Below are positions 1 through 11,960 of a stretch of 64,000 bases of DNA, one piece after another. Both the position numbers and the translations under genes were made by a program. The notes under the pieces are model-generated. The model was not told the DNA's origin. It saw only the letters and a list, made by a program, of their open reading frames with translations, and did no database searches. Each line of letters starts with the position of its first letter. Position 1 is the stretch's first letter. Source of the stretch: Acheta domesticus (lineage: Eukaryota > Arthropoda > Insecta > Orthoptera > Gryllidae). Location: the NCBI GenBank assembly GCA_031308135.1, contig JAHLJT010008756.1, positions 132,171,217-132,235,216 on the forward strand, read 5' to 3'.

Positions 1-504
1 TCACACATAATATGAAATACATAATATGCACATATTATGTAGTATGCAAGAATGTAAAATGAAGATATGTCATATGACCCTAATTTTATCAGTGCAGAGT
101 TCTCGTAAAACCTTTGAGATTATTTTCTTGCAATATTTATTTTTCCTTTTACGTCTATTAAAATATACACTTCATTTTTTCCTAACGATAGTAGTCGGAA
201 AACCTTGTGCATACATTTTTTACATGTTTGTAAGTATTGATCTATATACTGGAATGTGTAGGGGTTGTAGAGGCAATATTATACACAGAAAATGAAATGT
301 GTTATATGACTATAATTTTATTTACCGCACAAGAGTACTAATATTGAAACCAGATTTTCATTTCCATGAGTACGATTTCTTAGAAATGATCTCAGTTTGA
401 TTACAAACTTTTTTCTTATAAATCATATTAATAGAATACGAGAAAATTTTCAGCTAGTGATACGTAATAAAAAACTTAATAAAGGTAATTTGTAATGATG
501 GCAT

Positions 505-505
<1 letters not shown>
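1..505. other. AT-rich sequence, nothing recognised
   Basis: Short open frames only, with no splice-flanked coding stretch and no repeat match elsewhere in the window. Confidence 0.5.

Positions 506-507
<2 letters not shown>

Positions 508-573
<66 letters not shown>
508..573. repeat. (GA)n microsatellite
   Basis: About 33 uninterrupted GA dinucleotides. The Leu-Ser run read on the opposite strand is an artefact of this repeat. Confidence 0.97.
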
Positions 574-574
<1 letters not shown>

Positions 575-1015
575 CATGAGATCCATTTTTAATTTTCGCT
601 TTCACAGTAAAAATTTGAATCAAATATTTCTTGAGAAAAAAACATGATAATGTATGCATAATTTGACATTTTAACATTTTTTATGAGGTTCTCATTCATT
701 GTCAGGGACGATAGTAGTTACATTGATTGTTGTTATATGAACTATTACAGTAAATATAAGATCATACGTCTTGGTTAGAATTCGATTACATTTTGTCTAT
801 ATTCACGTCCAAATCTGTCTTCACAGAGATCAACTTCTGACAGCGCAAGCTAGTAAACTAACAGCCTTCTCCGGGTCATGTTGATGAACAATCGCCTACC
901 CCCATTAAAAACCTCAAGACACTGCCACGAGCGACGTAGCTGAGCCCAAGAAAACTCCGTTGACGGTGTAACACCAGCATCGCGTGAAAGAATAGATTTG
1001 TAGGACAGCCCAGAT

Positions 1016-1760
1016 TAGAGAAACTTTCCGTCGCAGGCCGCCGCCGCCGCCGCCGCCAACCCTCAGAAATGAGGGAGCTGGGCGGCGGAGAGGCGGAGAC
1101 GGGGAAACAGCCACAAATATCCCCGGTCCTCCCCCCGCCCGTGAGATAAGGCGGATTCCTCGGCGACGGGCGGGGGCGGGGGGTGCGGAGGCGGGGCGAC
1201 GCATCTCTTGCAGGGCGGGCGTAACGAACGCCGCAGTCGGACCGCCCCTGGCGCGCCCTAGCGCCGCGCTCGTCAACTAGCGCATAATTACGGCCGGCTC
1301 AAGCCGCCACGCCCCTCCGCGCTGGGCCGGCGCTGCGCGGAGCGGCGCGGCGTCTCGTAAAGTCCGCGAGGGGTGGGGGGAGTGGGAAGAGGGAGGGGAA
1401 GGGAGGGGTAACGAGGCGAGCGAAGAGGCTGCGGCCGCAGGCGCTGAGGCGAGGCGAGGTTGGGGCGGGGGCGAAGGCGGGGAAGGGGCAGCGGCGGGGG
1501 CGGCAGCGGCGGTGGTGGCGGCGGCGGTGGCGGGGGTGGGGGCGGGGGCGGCGGCGGCGGGAGCGGGGGTGGCGGCGGGGGCGGAGGCAGAGGCAGAGGC
1601 CGCGGCGGGGGTGGTGGCGGGGGCGGCGGCGGGGGCGGCGGCGGGGGCGGCGGCGGAGGCGGGATCGGGAGCGGAGGCGACGGCGGGGGCGGGGGTGGAG
1701 GGCTCAAACAGAGGGCCTTCGCTCCAAACCGCGCTATGGGCATCAAGGCACACATGACGG
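1016..1760. repeat. GC-rich island with GGC/GGGGGC low-complexity tract
   Basis: CpG-rich sequence whose core (about 1440-1705) is an impure repeat of GGC and GGGGGC on the plus strand. Long open frames on both strands encode only poly-Gly, poly-Pro or Ala-Pro runs. The G-runs have strong G-quadruplex potential. A promoter island is possible, but no exon follows that I can recognise. Before it, 575-1015 holds nothing recognised. Confidence 0.8.
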
Positions 1761-1973
1761 GCATCAATTGTTTTGTCACATTTCCGCACGTTGCACACGA
1801 GCTTCCTGTTAGCATGAATAAATCCATGTTTCTATTATCATTAAATTATATAAACATTACATTTTCTCAAATCCTTATCTTAAAAGGATGCAGAATTCAA
1901 GTCGCGGTTGTTTTGGGTCTTCCATACGAAGATTAATAAAAGTAATAGTAGTAGTAATAATAATATTAGAGTA

Positions 1974-2290
1974 TGGCCGGTTCGAATAATCGACATCGGT
2001 AAGACAGTAGTGCCATGGCGATCTCGTCGAAAGGATCGCGGGTTCGAGTCTCGCCTCGGCAAGAGTGTGCTTGTGTAAGTCTGTATGTGTGTGTCGTCCA
2101 TTCATCCTTCATTATAATCATCATTCCGTTCTCCATCCCTCCAGGACTAACAACCCTGGGTGATAAAAATCGAATTCAGCTTATTGCTGATCCCATGATG
2201 AATCCACCGAGATAAAATGATACTGAGCCCTAGTAAGTCCAGGTGCATGTATGCGTGGCTCGAGACGACCTATTTGCGAACAAAACAAAA
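1974..2290 (+). mobile_element. tRNA-derived SINE (SINE3-type head, different tail)
   Basis: A tRNA-like head carries a perfect B-box-like GGTTCGAGTCTC near 2041-2052 and a degraded A-box region near 1976-2005. The head resembles the copies at 40690 and 41793, but the downstream body and the tail, which ends in CAAAACAAAATAA, differ. It may therefore be a separate subfamily that shares the same tRNA ancestor. Confidence 0.7.
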
Positions 2291-2295
2291 TAATA

Positions 2296-2992
2296 GTATA
2301 TGATGATGCCACTGTGTAATAAATAATTGTTATGACTGCGTGACTGTGAGGAAACAATACAATTTGAGGAGAGCTTTCGCCGCAGACGATATCAGTATTT
2401 GATTCAGATAAAATAAATCAAGAAAAGCGTTTATACGTTTAATGTATTTTACTCCATGTTACGTGAATTAATGAAATGTCTTGCACAAATCCATTTCCTC
2501 AGTAGTCAAAAATGTTTACACTATCTTGCATTCTTGACAAAAAGCAAGAAATAAAATGATGCTTCATACACAAGAATTTGCAACATGCTGCGCATTTCCT
2601 TTGAAGTTATTTAATGTCTAAATTATCGCTACCCTCTAACTAGGATCTGAATATATTCAAACCATTTTGTTACTGATCACAGTCGTATACAAAGGGTAAA
2701 AGCTACTAGCGAAGGAATGAGCGAAAAAAAGGTTCTTATAACATCTTGAATGAAGATTTCCTTTGCAAGATTGCTTCAGGTAAGTTCACAACTGTCGGAC
2801 TCCTTAACGGTGTAAATGAAGTGTAAGGAAGGTAATGAACAGCAAGAGCAGTTATTTCTTGCTTGGAAACGAATCAGAAATATTCTTTTCTACTTTGTTA
2901 AATTTTGAAATATAAACAAACACGTTGTTTTACATTTCGTTTATTCCTGGTATAAACCATTTTCTCTCCGGGAGGTGACCTATGCTGCCAAA
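2296..2992. other. AT-rich sequence, nothing recognised
   Basis: No coding, repeat or RNA signal was found between the SINE at 1974 and the SINE1 copy at 3002. Confidence 0.5.
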
Positions 2993-3001
2993 CGCGTCGG
3001 A

Positions 3002-3569
3002 ATTGATTGATTGATAGTGATTGCGGGCGCGTCAACTACTAAGGTAATTAGTCCTGTAAGTGCAGTATATGTTTTTCATCAGGTGGTGGTAATGGTGGTG
3101 GTGGTGGTGAAGGTAGTAGTGATCTTCCCCCGCTGGATGGCGAGATCCGGCCCCGACCTACCGTCAACTAGCGAGGTTTTCCCCAATCAGGTGTCTCCCA
3201 CCACTGGGGCACCGTCCCAAGGAGCCGGGACAGGCTTTAAGCTCCAGACCGGTCTCCCGGCATGTACGGCAGTGTATTGCATTGTTAGTGTATACGTGTA
3301 TATGTAAGGGGTGGGGATAGGACAAGGAAGAGGAAGGAAAGATCACGCGCGTTTCGTGGTCGATTCGTAAGGATACTTCTCCGGTATCTGCCTGGTGTTC
3401 ATCTGAGAAATCACGAAAACCTACCGATCCGCTCGAGACAGCGACCGAATTCGACATAGCTGACAAGCTAGTGTCGAAAATCCTGCCACCGTCGGGAGTG
3501 GAACCTAGGACATCCCGGTCAGAGGGACTGCAGTGACATCAGTTGATGCACTGAGCCATCTCTCCCGGT
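3002..3569 (-). mobile_element. SINE1 copy a, full length
   Basis: A tRNA-derived retroposon read on the minus strand. Its 5' head lies at the high-coordinate end, with A-box-like TGGCTCAGTGC and a B-box-like GGTTCCACTCC (one change from consensus). The ~450 bp body is shared with the other copies, and the 3' end is an ATTG/CAAT tetranucleotide tail at 3002-3013. Flanks CGCGTCGGA (2993-3001) and CGCGTCTCGGA (3570-3580) look like a target-site duplication with a 2-bp difference. Confidence 0.9.
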
Positions 3570-3629
3570 CGCGTCTCGGAGAATGGCGCTCTGAGACCAC
3601 TGTGCCCGGAGGCACAGTGGGCGTTTGGG

Positions 3630-3790
3630 CGGGGCGGGAGGGGAGGGGAGGGGAGGGGAGGGGAAGAGAACCGGCGCGCGGTTGATGGAGGTGGCGAGAG
3701 GGGGGAGGGGACGGGGGCGGGGGCGGGGGCGGGGCGGCGGCGCCGGGAACGGACGGTGAAATGGGCCATGGAGGCGGAGGGGTCGGCCGC
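3630..3790. repeat. G-rich low-complexity tracts
   Basis: Runs of GGGGA (about 3640-3665) and GGGGGC (about 3712-3735) form short pentamer and hexamer repeats next to SINE1 copy a. Confidence 0.8.
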
Positions 3791-4078
3791 GCTGATGGAG
3801 GCGGTAAAGAGGGGAGAAACAGACAGAGAACACATTCGAGTGCGAGTGTCTCCGGAGCAAGTTGTACACAGTTGAGACCGGGGTGGGGAATGCGTTTGCA
3901 GGGTGCGACTGATCCACTCCGCCCTAATGAGATTCCGATACCGCTGCAGCTTCGTCGCGTTTCGCCTCCTGTTCGCTGGAGGAACGTATCCATTTCAGAG
4001 CTCTCTGCTTTCCTTCGCGCAATGTGCATTCGCAGCAAAATAAAATGTTCGAAAGGAAACTATGACACTTGCTTTGCT

Positions 4079-4079
4079 A

Positions 4080-4126
<47 letters not shown>
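4079..4126. repeat. (ATT)n microsatellite
   Basis: Sixteen or so ATT units directly abut the 5' break of the first LINE-A fragment. Confidence 0.95.
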
Positions 4127-4127
<1 letters not shown>

Positions 4128-4318
4128 GGGAAGTGCCAGAAATTGCTTTATTTGGAACGGCTCACATTTTGCGCAAAATATTGTAGAGGCAATGACATTC
4201 ACCGGATCTGCTCCTTAGGTAGCTGGTTGCAAACTGGAGTAGATTTTATATTCACCCGACTCATAACATCTTTAGTCGTGATGTAGTGGAAAAATAATAA
4301 TAATAATAATAATAATAA
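4127..4318 (+). pseudogene. LINE-A 3' end, 5'-truncated copy 1
   Basis: The first codons read WEVPEIALFGTAHILRKIL then stop. This is the conserved LLGTAxILRKVL carboxy terminus found in many non-LTR retrotransposon reverse transcriptase proteins. A ~110-bp 3' UTR and a (TAA)n tail (about 4294-4318) follow. It is nearly the same as the copy immediately downstream, so it is either a second insertion or a tandem duplication. The clade is not assigned. Confidence 0.75.
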
Positions 4319-4629
4319 CAACAACTTAAATACAAGAGTTTGGAAATGGAGATCCGCCGAATGAGGGCCGTAAAACCACAGGTCGTCCCGATAGTTATTG
4401 GAGTTCTGGGATTTGTTCCGCAAAATCTGTGTAAGAACTTGTCTAAACTCCCCGGTAATTCAAAAGACTGGGAAGTGCAAGAAATCGCTTTATTTGGAAC
4501 AGCCCACATTTTGCGCAAAGTATTGTAGAGGCACCGACAGTCCCTAGATCTGCCCCTTAGGTAGCTGGTTGCAACCTGGAGTAGATTTTATATTCAGCCG
4601 ACACATAAAATCTTTAGTCGTGATATAGA

Positions 4630-4681
<52 letters not shown>

Positions 4682-4682
4682 G
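4319..4682 (+). pseudogene. LINE-A 3' end, 5'-truncated copy 2
   Basis: About 60 codons remain, containing QVVPIVIGVLGFVPQN and ending FGTAHILRKVL then stop. This VPIVIGxLG ... LGTAxILRKVL block is the usual last domain of a widespread class of LINE polyproteins; that is family knowledge, not a search result. The 3' UTR matches copy 1 closely, and the element ends in a (TAA)n tail at about 4631-4682. The endonuclease and reverse transcriptase catalytic parts are missing, so the copy is dead on arrival. Confidence 0.8.
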
Positions 4683-4689
4683 AATGAAT

Positions 4690-5740
4690 ACTTGCAACAA
4701 CATAATAATGTAGCCAAAGTAATTAATCAGGCACCTGCAAAGATATATCGACTAGTAGAACAAGAGCAGCCGTATTATAAGTGTAATCCTAAGAAAGTAA
4801 TCAGTAATAATCTAGCTCGAATACTGCGGGTAAGATAATGTTTGAGTGTTCTAAGAATTGACTGCTCAGTTGGGAACGTTTTTGAGCAGTTAAACATCAT
4901 TTACAGTAGTACTTCCACTCACAGTCTTGGTTAATTAAAATATGAGCTGTTGTTAAAAATTGAACTGTTTCCATTGCAAAATGTTAACAAAATCACTAAC
5001 ATGAAAACATCACATTTAAATTACAATATTTGAAGAACCAAAACCATCATTTAGTCAATTAACTTCATAAAAATTGATCAGTTTCAAGTTAGATCAATTT
5101 TATCACAAAAAGTAAAATTTACAAACGAAATTATGTCATTTAACAATATTAAATGTTTTAAATTTGTTCGTTATTGATAGAAAAGCAACAATTATGATCA
5201 AATATTTGATAGACACACTGCTTGTTTACGTATGCTTGGTACTTTATTACAGCTGAAATGAAACATTTGTGGTAAGATATTGCACACAATTTAGACACAA
5301 CAGTTTCTCGCGAATCATGTAAAAACAAAACAAACAAACAACGAATTTATGAGTAACTGAAGCCCAATGGTTTCAGTATAGAGGGGCATGCTGACTCTCA
5401 GTGATATCAAAGTAGTTGTATATACACGAGACACAGTGACTTGGTGGACACATGGAAATCTCCTCATCCATCTCATCACAAAATAGTAAATTTATCTGAA
5501 ACTTACATGTTAAATATGATTAAGTAGATCAGAAAAATCAATTCAAGTACTTGTGTTGGTATGTTTAATATTATTTTTAATTATTACCCTTTTTTGCAGG
5601 ATTAAAATGATTCATATCCTTTGCCAAACATGCTGCTGCATTGTATGTAAAAAGCCATTGCCGTAGGGAAACAGAGGCCTGATTGTTTCCTTTGAGACTC
5701 TCCTCACTAGCTGCGCTGAGACGCTCGCGGGGCACGTCAG
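4690..5740. other. AT-rich sequence, nothing recognised
   Basis: AT-rich DNA without long open frames or repeats. It gives way to a CpG-richer stretch at about 5690-6050 that holds no recognisable exon. Confidence 0.5.
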
Positions 5741-6179
5741 CAGTGCTGCCGCCTCCAGTAGGCAGTCGTGCCAACGCAACTACCAATTAACGGGAATAAT
5801 GACGCGGGTCCATTGGCCCGCTGAATCCGACTGCGCAACAACGGAGTGTGTCAGCGGCAGGCGCCAGAGTTCTCTCGCGGTCCCGCAAGGGCCCTCCAGG
5901 CAGCCCAGGGCGGCGGCGCGTGTGGAAGGGACAGGACAGGGCTCGCCCTCGACGGGGAGATCATGACCCAGCCCTCTGCCGTGCCCTTCCCTCAGGGGGT
6001 TCCGTTCCGTTTACGTCCAGACCGTTCTCTGTGTCTCATTCTTTCGAAGTCCCGTACGGATTGCTTTACATTTCTTCTTTTCTCAGAACCGTTATTTCAT
6101 CGTCATCCGACCCCGCCATCGTGAGGGCAGTGTCTCTTCCTCGCCCCTAATGATCCTACTTATTTCCTCCCCTGACCTC

Positions 6180-6770
6180 ATGTGCTTCCTGGGCTGATCC
6201 CTCACGATCCTGCCCATTACCCGCCCTCACCTCCCCTGCCTCCTCGGTCCACCCCTCACGATCCTCCTTATTTCCCGCTCTCACCTCCCCTGCCTCCTCG
6301 GTCCTCCCCTCACGATCCTGCCCATTACCCGCTCTCACCTCCCCTCCCTCCTCAGCCCACCCCTCACGATCCTCCCCATTACCCGCCCTCAGCTTCCGTG
6401 TATCCTCAGTCCTCCCCTCTGGTTCCTGACCATAACCCGTCATTAACTCCTGTGCTTCCTTGACTCTCCCCTCACGATCCTGCTTGTTTCCCGCCCTCAC
6501 CTCCTTTGCCTCCTCAGCCCACCTCTCACGATCCTGCCCATTACTGGCTAACCTCCCCTGCCTCCTCGGTCCCCCCTCACGATCCTGCCTATCACCCGCC
6601 CTCACCTTCCGTGTCTCCTCGCCCCCCCTAAGGATCCTGACCATAACCCAGCATTACCTCCTGTGTTTCTTTGACTCTCCCCTCACGATCCTGCTTATTT
6701 CGCGCCCTCACCTCCTGTGCCTCCGGGGCCCACCCCTCACGATCCTGCTCATTACACACCCTCAACTTGC
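6180..6770. repeat. 54-bp minisatellite (18-codon period)
   Basis: The landmark CACGATCCTG (with variants) recurs at about 6203, 6257, 6311, 6365, 6419, 6473, 6527, 6578, 6630, 6683 and 6738. The period is 54 bp in the first half and 51-55 bp later. Because 54 is a multiple of three, both strands keep long open frames with an 18-residue period. The minus strand (6156-6644) reads a charged repeat like EVRAGNGQDREGWTEEAG. No splice signals, homology or start context support a gene. A minisatellite is the default reading. Confidence 0.85.
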
Positions 6771-7139
6771 AGGTCCCAACACCACCTGCCGACCTCCCAT
6801 TTGCCAGTTCTCTGTTAGCTTTAGCTTGCGTCCGTCATTATCATTATTCTATACTAAATCCGTTCACGTCTATTCCCCTCTCCCTGCTCACAGTGCCCGT
6901 CCCTCCGTATCCAGCGTCCACAACTCTTACTTCCTCGACCTCCGAACGATAATAAATGACTTGCGTCTCCTTTTAAGCTTTCTTTTTTTCCTCACAAAGA
7001 GGTTATCACTTTGACCTGTTCGTCTTTTCGCTCACATTTTTCCACTTCGCTTTCATGTTAACCAATGAATCAACCTTGCGAGTCGCCTCAACAATTCTCA
7101 GCGCAATTCCCTAATTCCAACTCGCTCCATCTCACCGCC

Positions 7140-7465
7140 AACGGCTGGGATAGCTGTAACAACTGCATTGCTGCCCGGGAGATCCTAGGTTTTGACTCCC
7201 AAAAGTAGCAGGTTTTCGACATCACCCTACACAGCTAAATCCAATTTAACTGCTCTCTGAATGAGAATTCTAGCGACCAGCTGCCCTGACCGGTTGTTTA
7301 GTCTCCTATCAATGTTAAGCAAATGCCGGAGCAGTTCCCTAACAAATGGGCCAGGGCCTGGCGCAATCTTTCCTTCCTCATCCTTGTACTTTTCTCTCCC
7401 CTACACTTATACACTCTGACATCCACAACACTACCATACATAATGGGAGACCAATTATTTTTCCA
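7140..7465 (+). mobile_element. SINE1 copy b, degenerate
   Basis: Follows the SINE1 order from a decayed B box (TAGGTTTTGACTCCC, about 7189-7203) through the conserved AGAATTCTAGCG and the CTAACAAATGGGCCA block to the GGGAGACC block, then loses similarity. The 3' tail is absent. Confidence 0.75.
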
Positions 7466-7605
7466 GGAATCGAGAACGAAAACTGCCAGTCTCAGTGGGC
7501 AGTGGGGACCATTATGAGACGTTCTACGAACTTCATTGAGATATGTGCACTTTGGAAACCCTAGATCTGGTTGACCATGGCATGACCTGCCCCGTCCAGC
7601 CCCGA

Positions 7606-8159
7606 TTGATTGTTCGTGGTTCCGGGTGCGTCAACTACTGAGGTCGTTATTCCCGAAAGTGTAGAACACGCTTTTCATCAGGAGGTGGCGGTGATCTTCC
7701 CTCGGTGAATGGTAAGATCCGGCGCCGAACAATCGTCCACTAGCGGGGTTTTCCCCAACCAGGTATCTCTCATCAGTGGAGAACCGCCCCAGTCGGGACA
7801 AGCTCTAAGCCCCCAACCGGTCTCCCGGTGTGGTGGTAGTGTAGTGCATGTTAGGGCAAGAGTAAGACAAGGAAGGTGAGGACAAGGAAGAGGAAGGAAA
7901 GATAGCGCGCGGTACATGGCCAGTGTGTTAGGGTATTGCTCCGCCATTCTCCTGGTGTTGAAGCGGAGAAACCACGGAAAACTCCAGATCAGAGCTGCCG
8001 GCCGCTAGAATTCTCTTCAGTCCAGACGGCGACTGAATTCGACCTAGCTGACAAGCCAGTGTTGAAAATCCTGCCGCCGTCGGGAGTCGAACCTAGGATC
8101 TTCTGGTCAGAGGCACTGCAGTGACATGAGTTGATGCACTGAGCTACCTCTCCCGGCTT
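7606..8159 (-). mobile_element. SINE1 copy c, full length with target-site duplication
   Basis: On the minus strand this copy has a perfect B box GGTTCGACTCC (about 8082-8094) and an A-box-like region. The shared body and the ATTG tail at the low-coordinate end are complete. The 9-bp direct repeat CAGCCCCGA flanks it at 7597-7605 and 8160-8168. It is one of the best preserved copies. Confidence 0.93.
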
Positions 8160-8227
8160 CAGCCCCGAGGTTCAAAGCCGGTAACTTCCTCAGTCATAAC
8201 AACATTTGCTCCCCGCTCCACCCTGGC

Positions 8228-8715
8228 CCGCCCCGCCCCGCCCCGCCCCGCCCCGCTTCGCGACCCTGCTTCGCACCCCGTTATATCGCGCATTAGCGGC
8301 GCATTATTTTGGCGTTTTATAACGACATTATTATTGAAATGACCGTATTTTCCGATACATTCACATAACCAAACACGGCAAAAAAACACGTAATTCGCGG
8401 ATCACTTTTTTAAAACTCTCGTAAACAAACTGCCGTATCGAAAATAACGCAAAATTCCAATGTTTCTATCGGCGCAAAAATTAACATGCCCGAAACCTGT
8501 TTACCAGCTTCAATTTGCGCTGATTAAATAATCCGCAGGTCTCCCCCGCCAGGGGCGCTTTGTTCGCGCACGGAGTCTCGTGCCCCGCTCCGTCATTCAC
8601 GCGGTCGCCGTGTCAATTTCCAGAGCCCTGCGGAACGCCGTCCAACAAAGCGACCACGAAGGTGTGGGGGGTGGGGGGTGGAGGCGGTGCGGGGGCGGTG
8701 TGGGGGCGCAATCGA
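8228..8715. repeat. (CCCCG)n run and GC-rich islet
   Basis: Pure CCCCG pentamers occupy about 8228-8258. Further on, a G-rich tract with GGGGGGTGG and GGTGCGGGGGCGG lies at about 8660-8710. No gene is recognised. From 8830 to about 9900 the sequence is plain AT-rich DNA. Confidence 0.7.
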
Positions 8716-8829
8716 AAAGGCTGATGCTCTATGTGAATAGGAGAGCAGATTCCGATGAATGGAAATGCTCTAATCTGTACTATTCGCTGCGAGCGTGGCC
8801 TATCTCTGTTAATGAAACGCCTGTGTAAC

Positions 8830-9900
8830 TGACAGTGAGGGGCCAAATGGAAATGGTGAGGACGCGTGGTAATTAGGTTTCTGGAGGCACGTTAGTTGGG
8901 TTTTGTTCAAGTTGTTTCTCAATTAGACAGATCGTTAAATATAATTATAAATCATGATTTTTAAAGGAATAGATAACACTCGTGTACGAATTTCATATAG
9001 CAATGTAACATTCAATGAGTAGGAAACTCTGCAATAAACACATTAAAAAACTCAAAGAATACCCTACATACTGGAGGCAACGTACAGTTTAATGAATATT
9101 GAGATAAAAGTAATGAATGGAAATGAAATACAAAAGTACAAAAATTGGATGTAAGGGAAAAGTCAATGGAATCGCTGTTTTATCGTACAACTAATACGAA
9201 CGAGTCTTGGATTAGGAGACATCATGAGTCCCTTTTTCTTGTATATGTATTTTGAAATACAGGATGTATTCAATGTAGAGAGCAAAAATCGGCATGCTTA
9301 TGCCTTGGATTTCTTCACTAGTAGTATTTTCGTCATCAAAACTTGTCACGCCCTCTTTTATTTTCCTTCTTGAGCTTGACATCATCTGATTTCAGCAGAT
9401 CCGATTCACAACAAGTGAAATGGTGACGACTGTTCTCAGCTTAATAAAAAAATGTTGGCGCACTAATATGGACTAACAAATCACATTTACGTAAATGATT
9501 ATGTAGCAAATTAATGCTCGCAACGTGAAAACTACATTCAATATAATTGCACGAACATAACACGTTTCTTTTTTAAAAGACGTATATTCGATATGATTTA
9601 CCGGGTGTGATATTTCACTTCTATTGTTGCTTTCTGCTTTGTACAAAGAAATGGTTAAAAATACATCAAGGCTAAAAGGAATTTTGTTATTAGAAGTGTG
9701 CAGTTTAGAGTAAATATGAAGAAAAATCTCCACAAATTAAATAATGTAGTACAAAAGTTAGATTGATAAAATACAAAAAATAATATATACCATTTCCTCA
9801 ATTTAAATATCGTATCAACAGCAATCGATACTGGGAAGACAGACAAATGATATTGAAAAATATTGATGTATCTTGGAGCAGTTAGAATCTCCATGGTGTC
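8830..9900. other. AT-rich sequence, nothing recognised
   Basis: Only short AT-rich open frames; no repeat family or exon signal noticed. Confidence 0.5.
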
Positions 9901-10299
9901 TTATCAACATCTGTACCTCTGCCGCGAAGGCGATGGGCAGAAGGAGTCCACCAGACACAGGGCACGTGCCAATGAGTGCGGCGAACGGGGCGAGCGCTGA
10001 CAAAGGTGGAGGTGGAGGAAAAGGCGGGACAGCGGAGGAGTATCGGCGGAGGAGGAAGAAACACGAGCACAAAGCGACTCCACGAAAGCGGGGTCGGAGA
10101 CTGGAAGAGGACGGAAGGCGGTGGGAACAGGGGTGGAGATGGTAACAGGCGATAGGAAAGGTGACGGGAACGAAAACAGGGAGAGGTGCGGAGTCGGAGA
10201 CGGGAGAGTGGATGGGTGGAATGGGAACAACGGGGTGGGGACGAGGGTGGTAAGGAGGTGGGGAGGGGCGAGAACGCGGTCGGGGACTGGGGCGAGGAC

Positions 10300-10860
10300 G
10301 AAGGCGGGGCGAGGGCAGGAGTGAGGGCGGGGGCGAGGGCGGGGGCGAGGGCGGGGGCGAGGGCGGGGGCGAGGGCGGGGGCTAGGGTGGGGACGAGGGC
10401 GGAGACGAAGGCAGGGGTGAGGACGGGGGCGAGGACGGGGGCGAAGACGGGGGCGTGGACGGGGACGAGGGCGGGGACGAGGGCGTGGACGAGGGCGGAA
10501 CACGAGGGCGGGGTCGAGGGTGGGGACGAGGGCGAGTGTGGGGATGAGGGCGGAAGCGGCGTAATGAGCAGGGGCGGATCCAGACAATCATTGGGGGTGA
10601 GCCATCGTAGATTGTTGTTAAAATCTAAACATATTCACTATATTCTATATTATTTTTGTACTGTATATATAATAATATACAATATCGTTTAAATATTTAC
10701 ATAATTTTAATATAAATAAATATTTAAATAAATTATGCCATATAAAAAAAGTAACAAACCAAAATCCTAGGATCCGCCACTGGTGATGAGGGCGGGGACG
10801 AGGGCCGAGATGAGGGTGAGAGCGAGGGTGGGGACAGTGGCGGGAACGTGGATAGGTCAG
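10300..10860. repeat. 12-bp GCGAGGGCGGGG minisatellite, interrupted
   Basis: About 20 units of GCGAGGGCGGGG and variants (GACGAGGGCGGG and similar) run from about 10300 to 10560. They resume at 10783, after a MITE that splits the array. The 12-bp unit keeps all frames open as Arg/Gly/Ala or Pro/Arg repeats, so the long open frames here are not genes. Confidence 0.9.
10569..10782. mobile_element. hAT-like MITE with 8-bp target-site duplication
   Basis: A 214-bp AT-rich insert in a G-rich array. Its terminal inverted repeats are CAGGGGCGGATCCAG at the left and the complement of CAGTGGCGGATCCTAG at the right. Flanks GTAATGAG (10561-10568) and GTGATGAG (10783-10790) form an 8-bp duplication with one mismatch, the size made by hAT transposases. 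It has no coding capacity. Confidence 0.85.
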
Positions 10861-11450
10861 CAAGGGAATGTGGGTGGGGCGACGAGGGGGCGGTGGCGTG
10901 AGGGGCACGGAAAGGACGAGGCTTAGATAGAGCGGAGCGGAAAGGAAGGTGAGGACGAAGACGGGTCGCGGCCGGGGGCGGGAGCCTGACAGCAACCGCC
11001 GGTAGCAGGTGGGCGGAGGCCGGAGGGTGGGGGGCAGAGGACAGAGGGGGGAGGGCGGAAGGCGCGAGGCGCAGGCAGGAAATGGCGGCGCGGCCGCGCT
11101 CCGCTCGTCTTTTTTCCTCCGGGGCGGGGCGCTGGGACCGGGGCCGCCGTTCACCGGTCTTTGCCTGCGCCACCTTTGCAGCCGGGCCCACGAAGGGCCG
11201 CCTCGGGGCAATTATCAGGGCGCAGCGGGCTGTGAAACACGCGGCGAAGGGCAAGGGCCGCCTGCGGAAGGGCTGCGCTCGCGACTCAAGACGGATTCCT
11301 CCGAAATGAACTTCAAATCGCTTTTGGAAAAAAGCCCCGCCCGCCCACCCGCAGTTTTTCTTTTTTTTTTCGTAAAATCGACAATAAGGCGCGCGCGCCC
11401 ACAAAGGAGGGGAATCGGGCGCGGGTGACGTCACAAAGGAGCGGCGAGTG
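10860..11450. other. CpG-rich island
   Basis: Very GC-rich, CpG-dense DNA between two minisatellites. Open frames occur on both strands but are composition driven. A promoter role is possible but no first exon is recognised. Confidence 0.5.
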
Positions 11451-11469
11451 GATTTTCATCGCGGGCGGG

Positions 11470-11960
11470 GGCGGGACGGGTACCGGAAGGGAGCTGAGCG
11501 AGGGCGCGGCAGGGCGGAGCGGAGAGGGACGGGGCGGAGAGGGGCGGGGCGGAGAGGGGCGGGGCGGAGAGGGGCGGGCGGAGAGGGGCGGGGCGGAGAG
11601 GGGCGGGGTGGAGAGGGGCGGGGCGGAGAGGGGCGGGGCGGAGAGGGGCGGGACAGAGAGGGGCGGGGCGGAGAGGGGCGTGACGGGGAGGGCGGCGGAG
11701 CTGGGCGGGGAGGGGCGGGGCGGGGGCGGAGCGAGGCGGGGCGGAGTGGAGCGGGGGGCGGGGCGGAGAGGGGCGGGGTGGTGAGCGGCGGGGCTTTGGG
11801 GGCGGAGCGGAGAGGGCGGGGCGGGGACGTCACGGTGCGGGACAGGAACGGCGGCGGAGCGGGGTGGGGGCGGGGAGGGGCGGGGCGAGGCGGGGGGCGG
11901 GGCGGGGGCGGGGCGGTGTGGGGCGGGGGCGGAGGCGGGAGCAAAGGGCCGCCCGCCGGC
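11470..11960. repeat. ~15-bp GGCGGAGAGGGGCGG minisatellite
   Basis: Roughly 15-bp units built from GGGGCGGAGA with length variants. They are purest at about 11520-11690 and decay towards 11960. All forward frames read as Gly/Arg/Glu repeats and all reverse frames as Pro/Ser/Arg repeats. Confidence 0.9.

Noticed and set aside
1277..1936. Long Ala/Pro, poly-Pro and poly-Gly frames
   Set aside because: Pure composition effects of a GGC/GGGGGC tract; no start context, splice site or domain.
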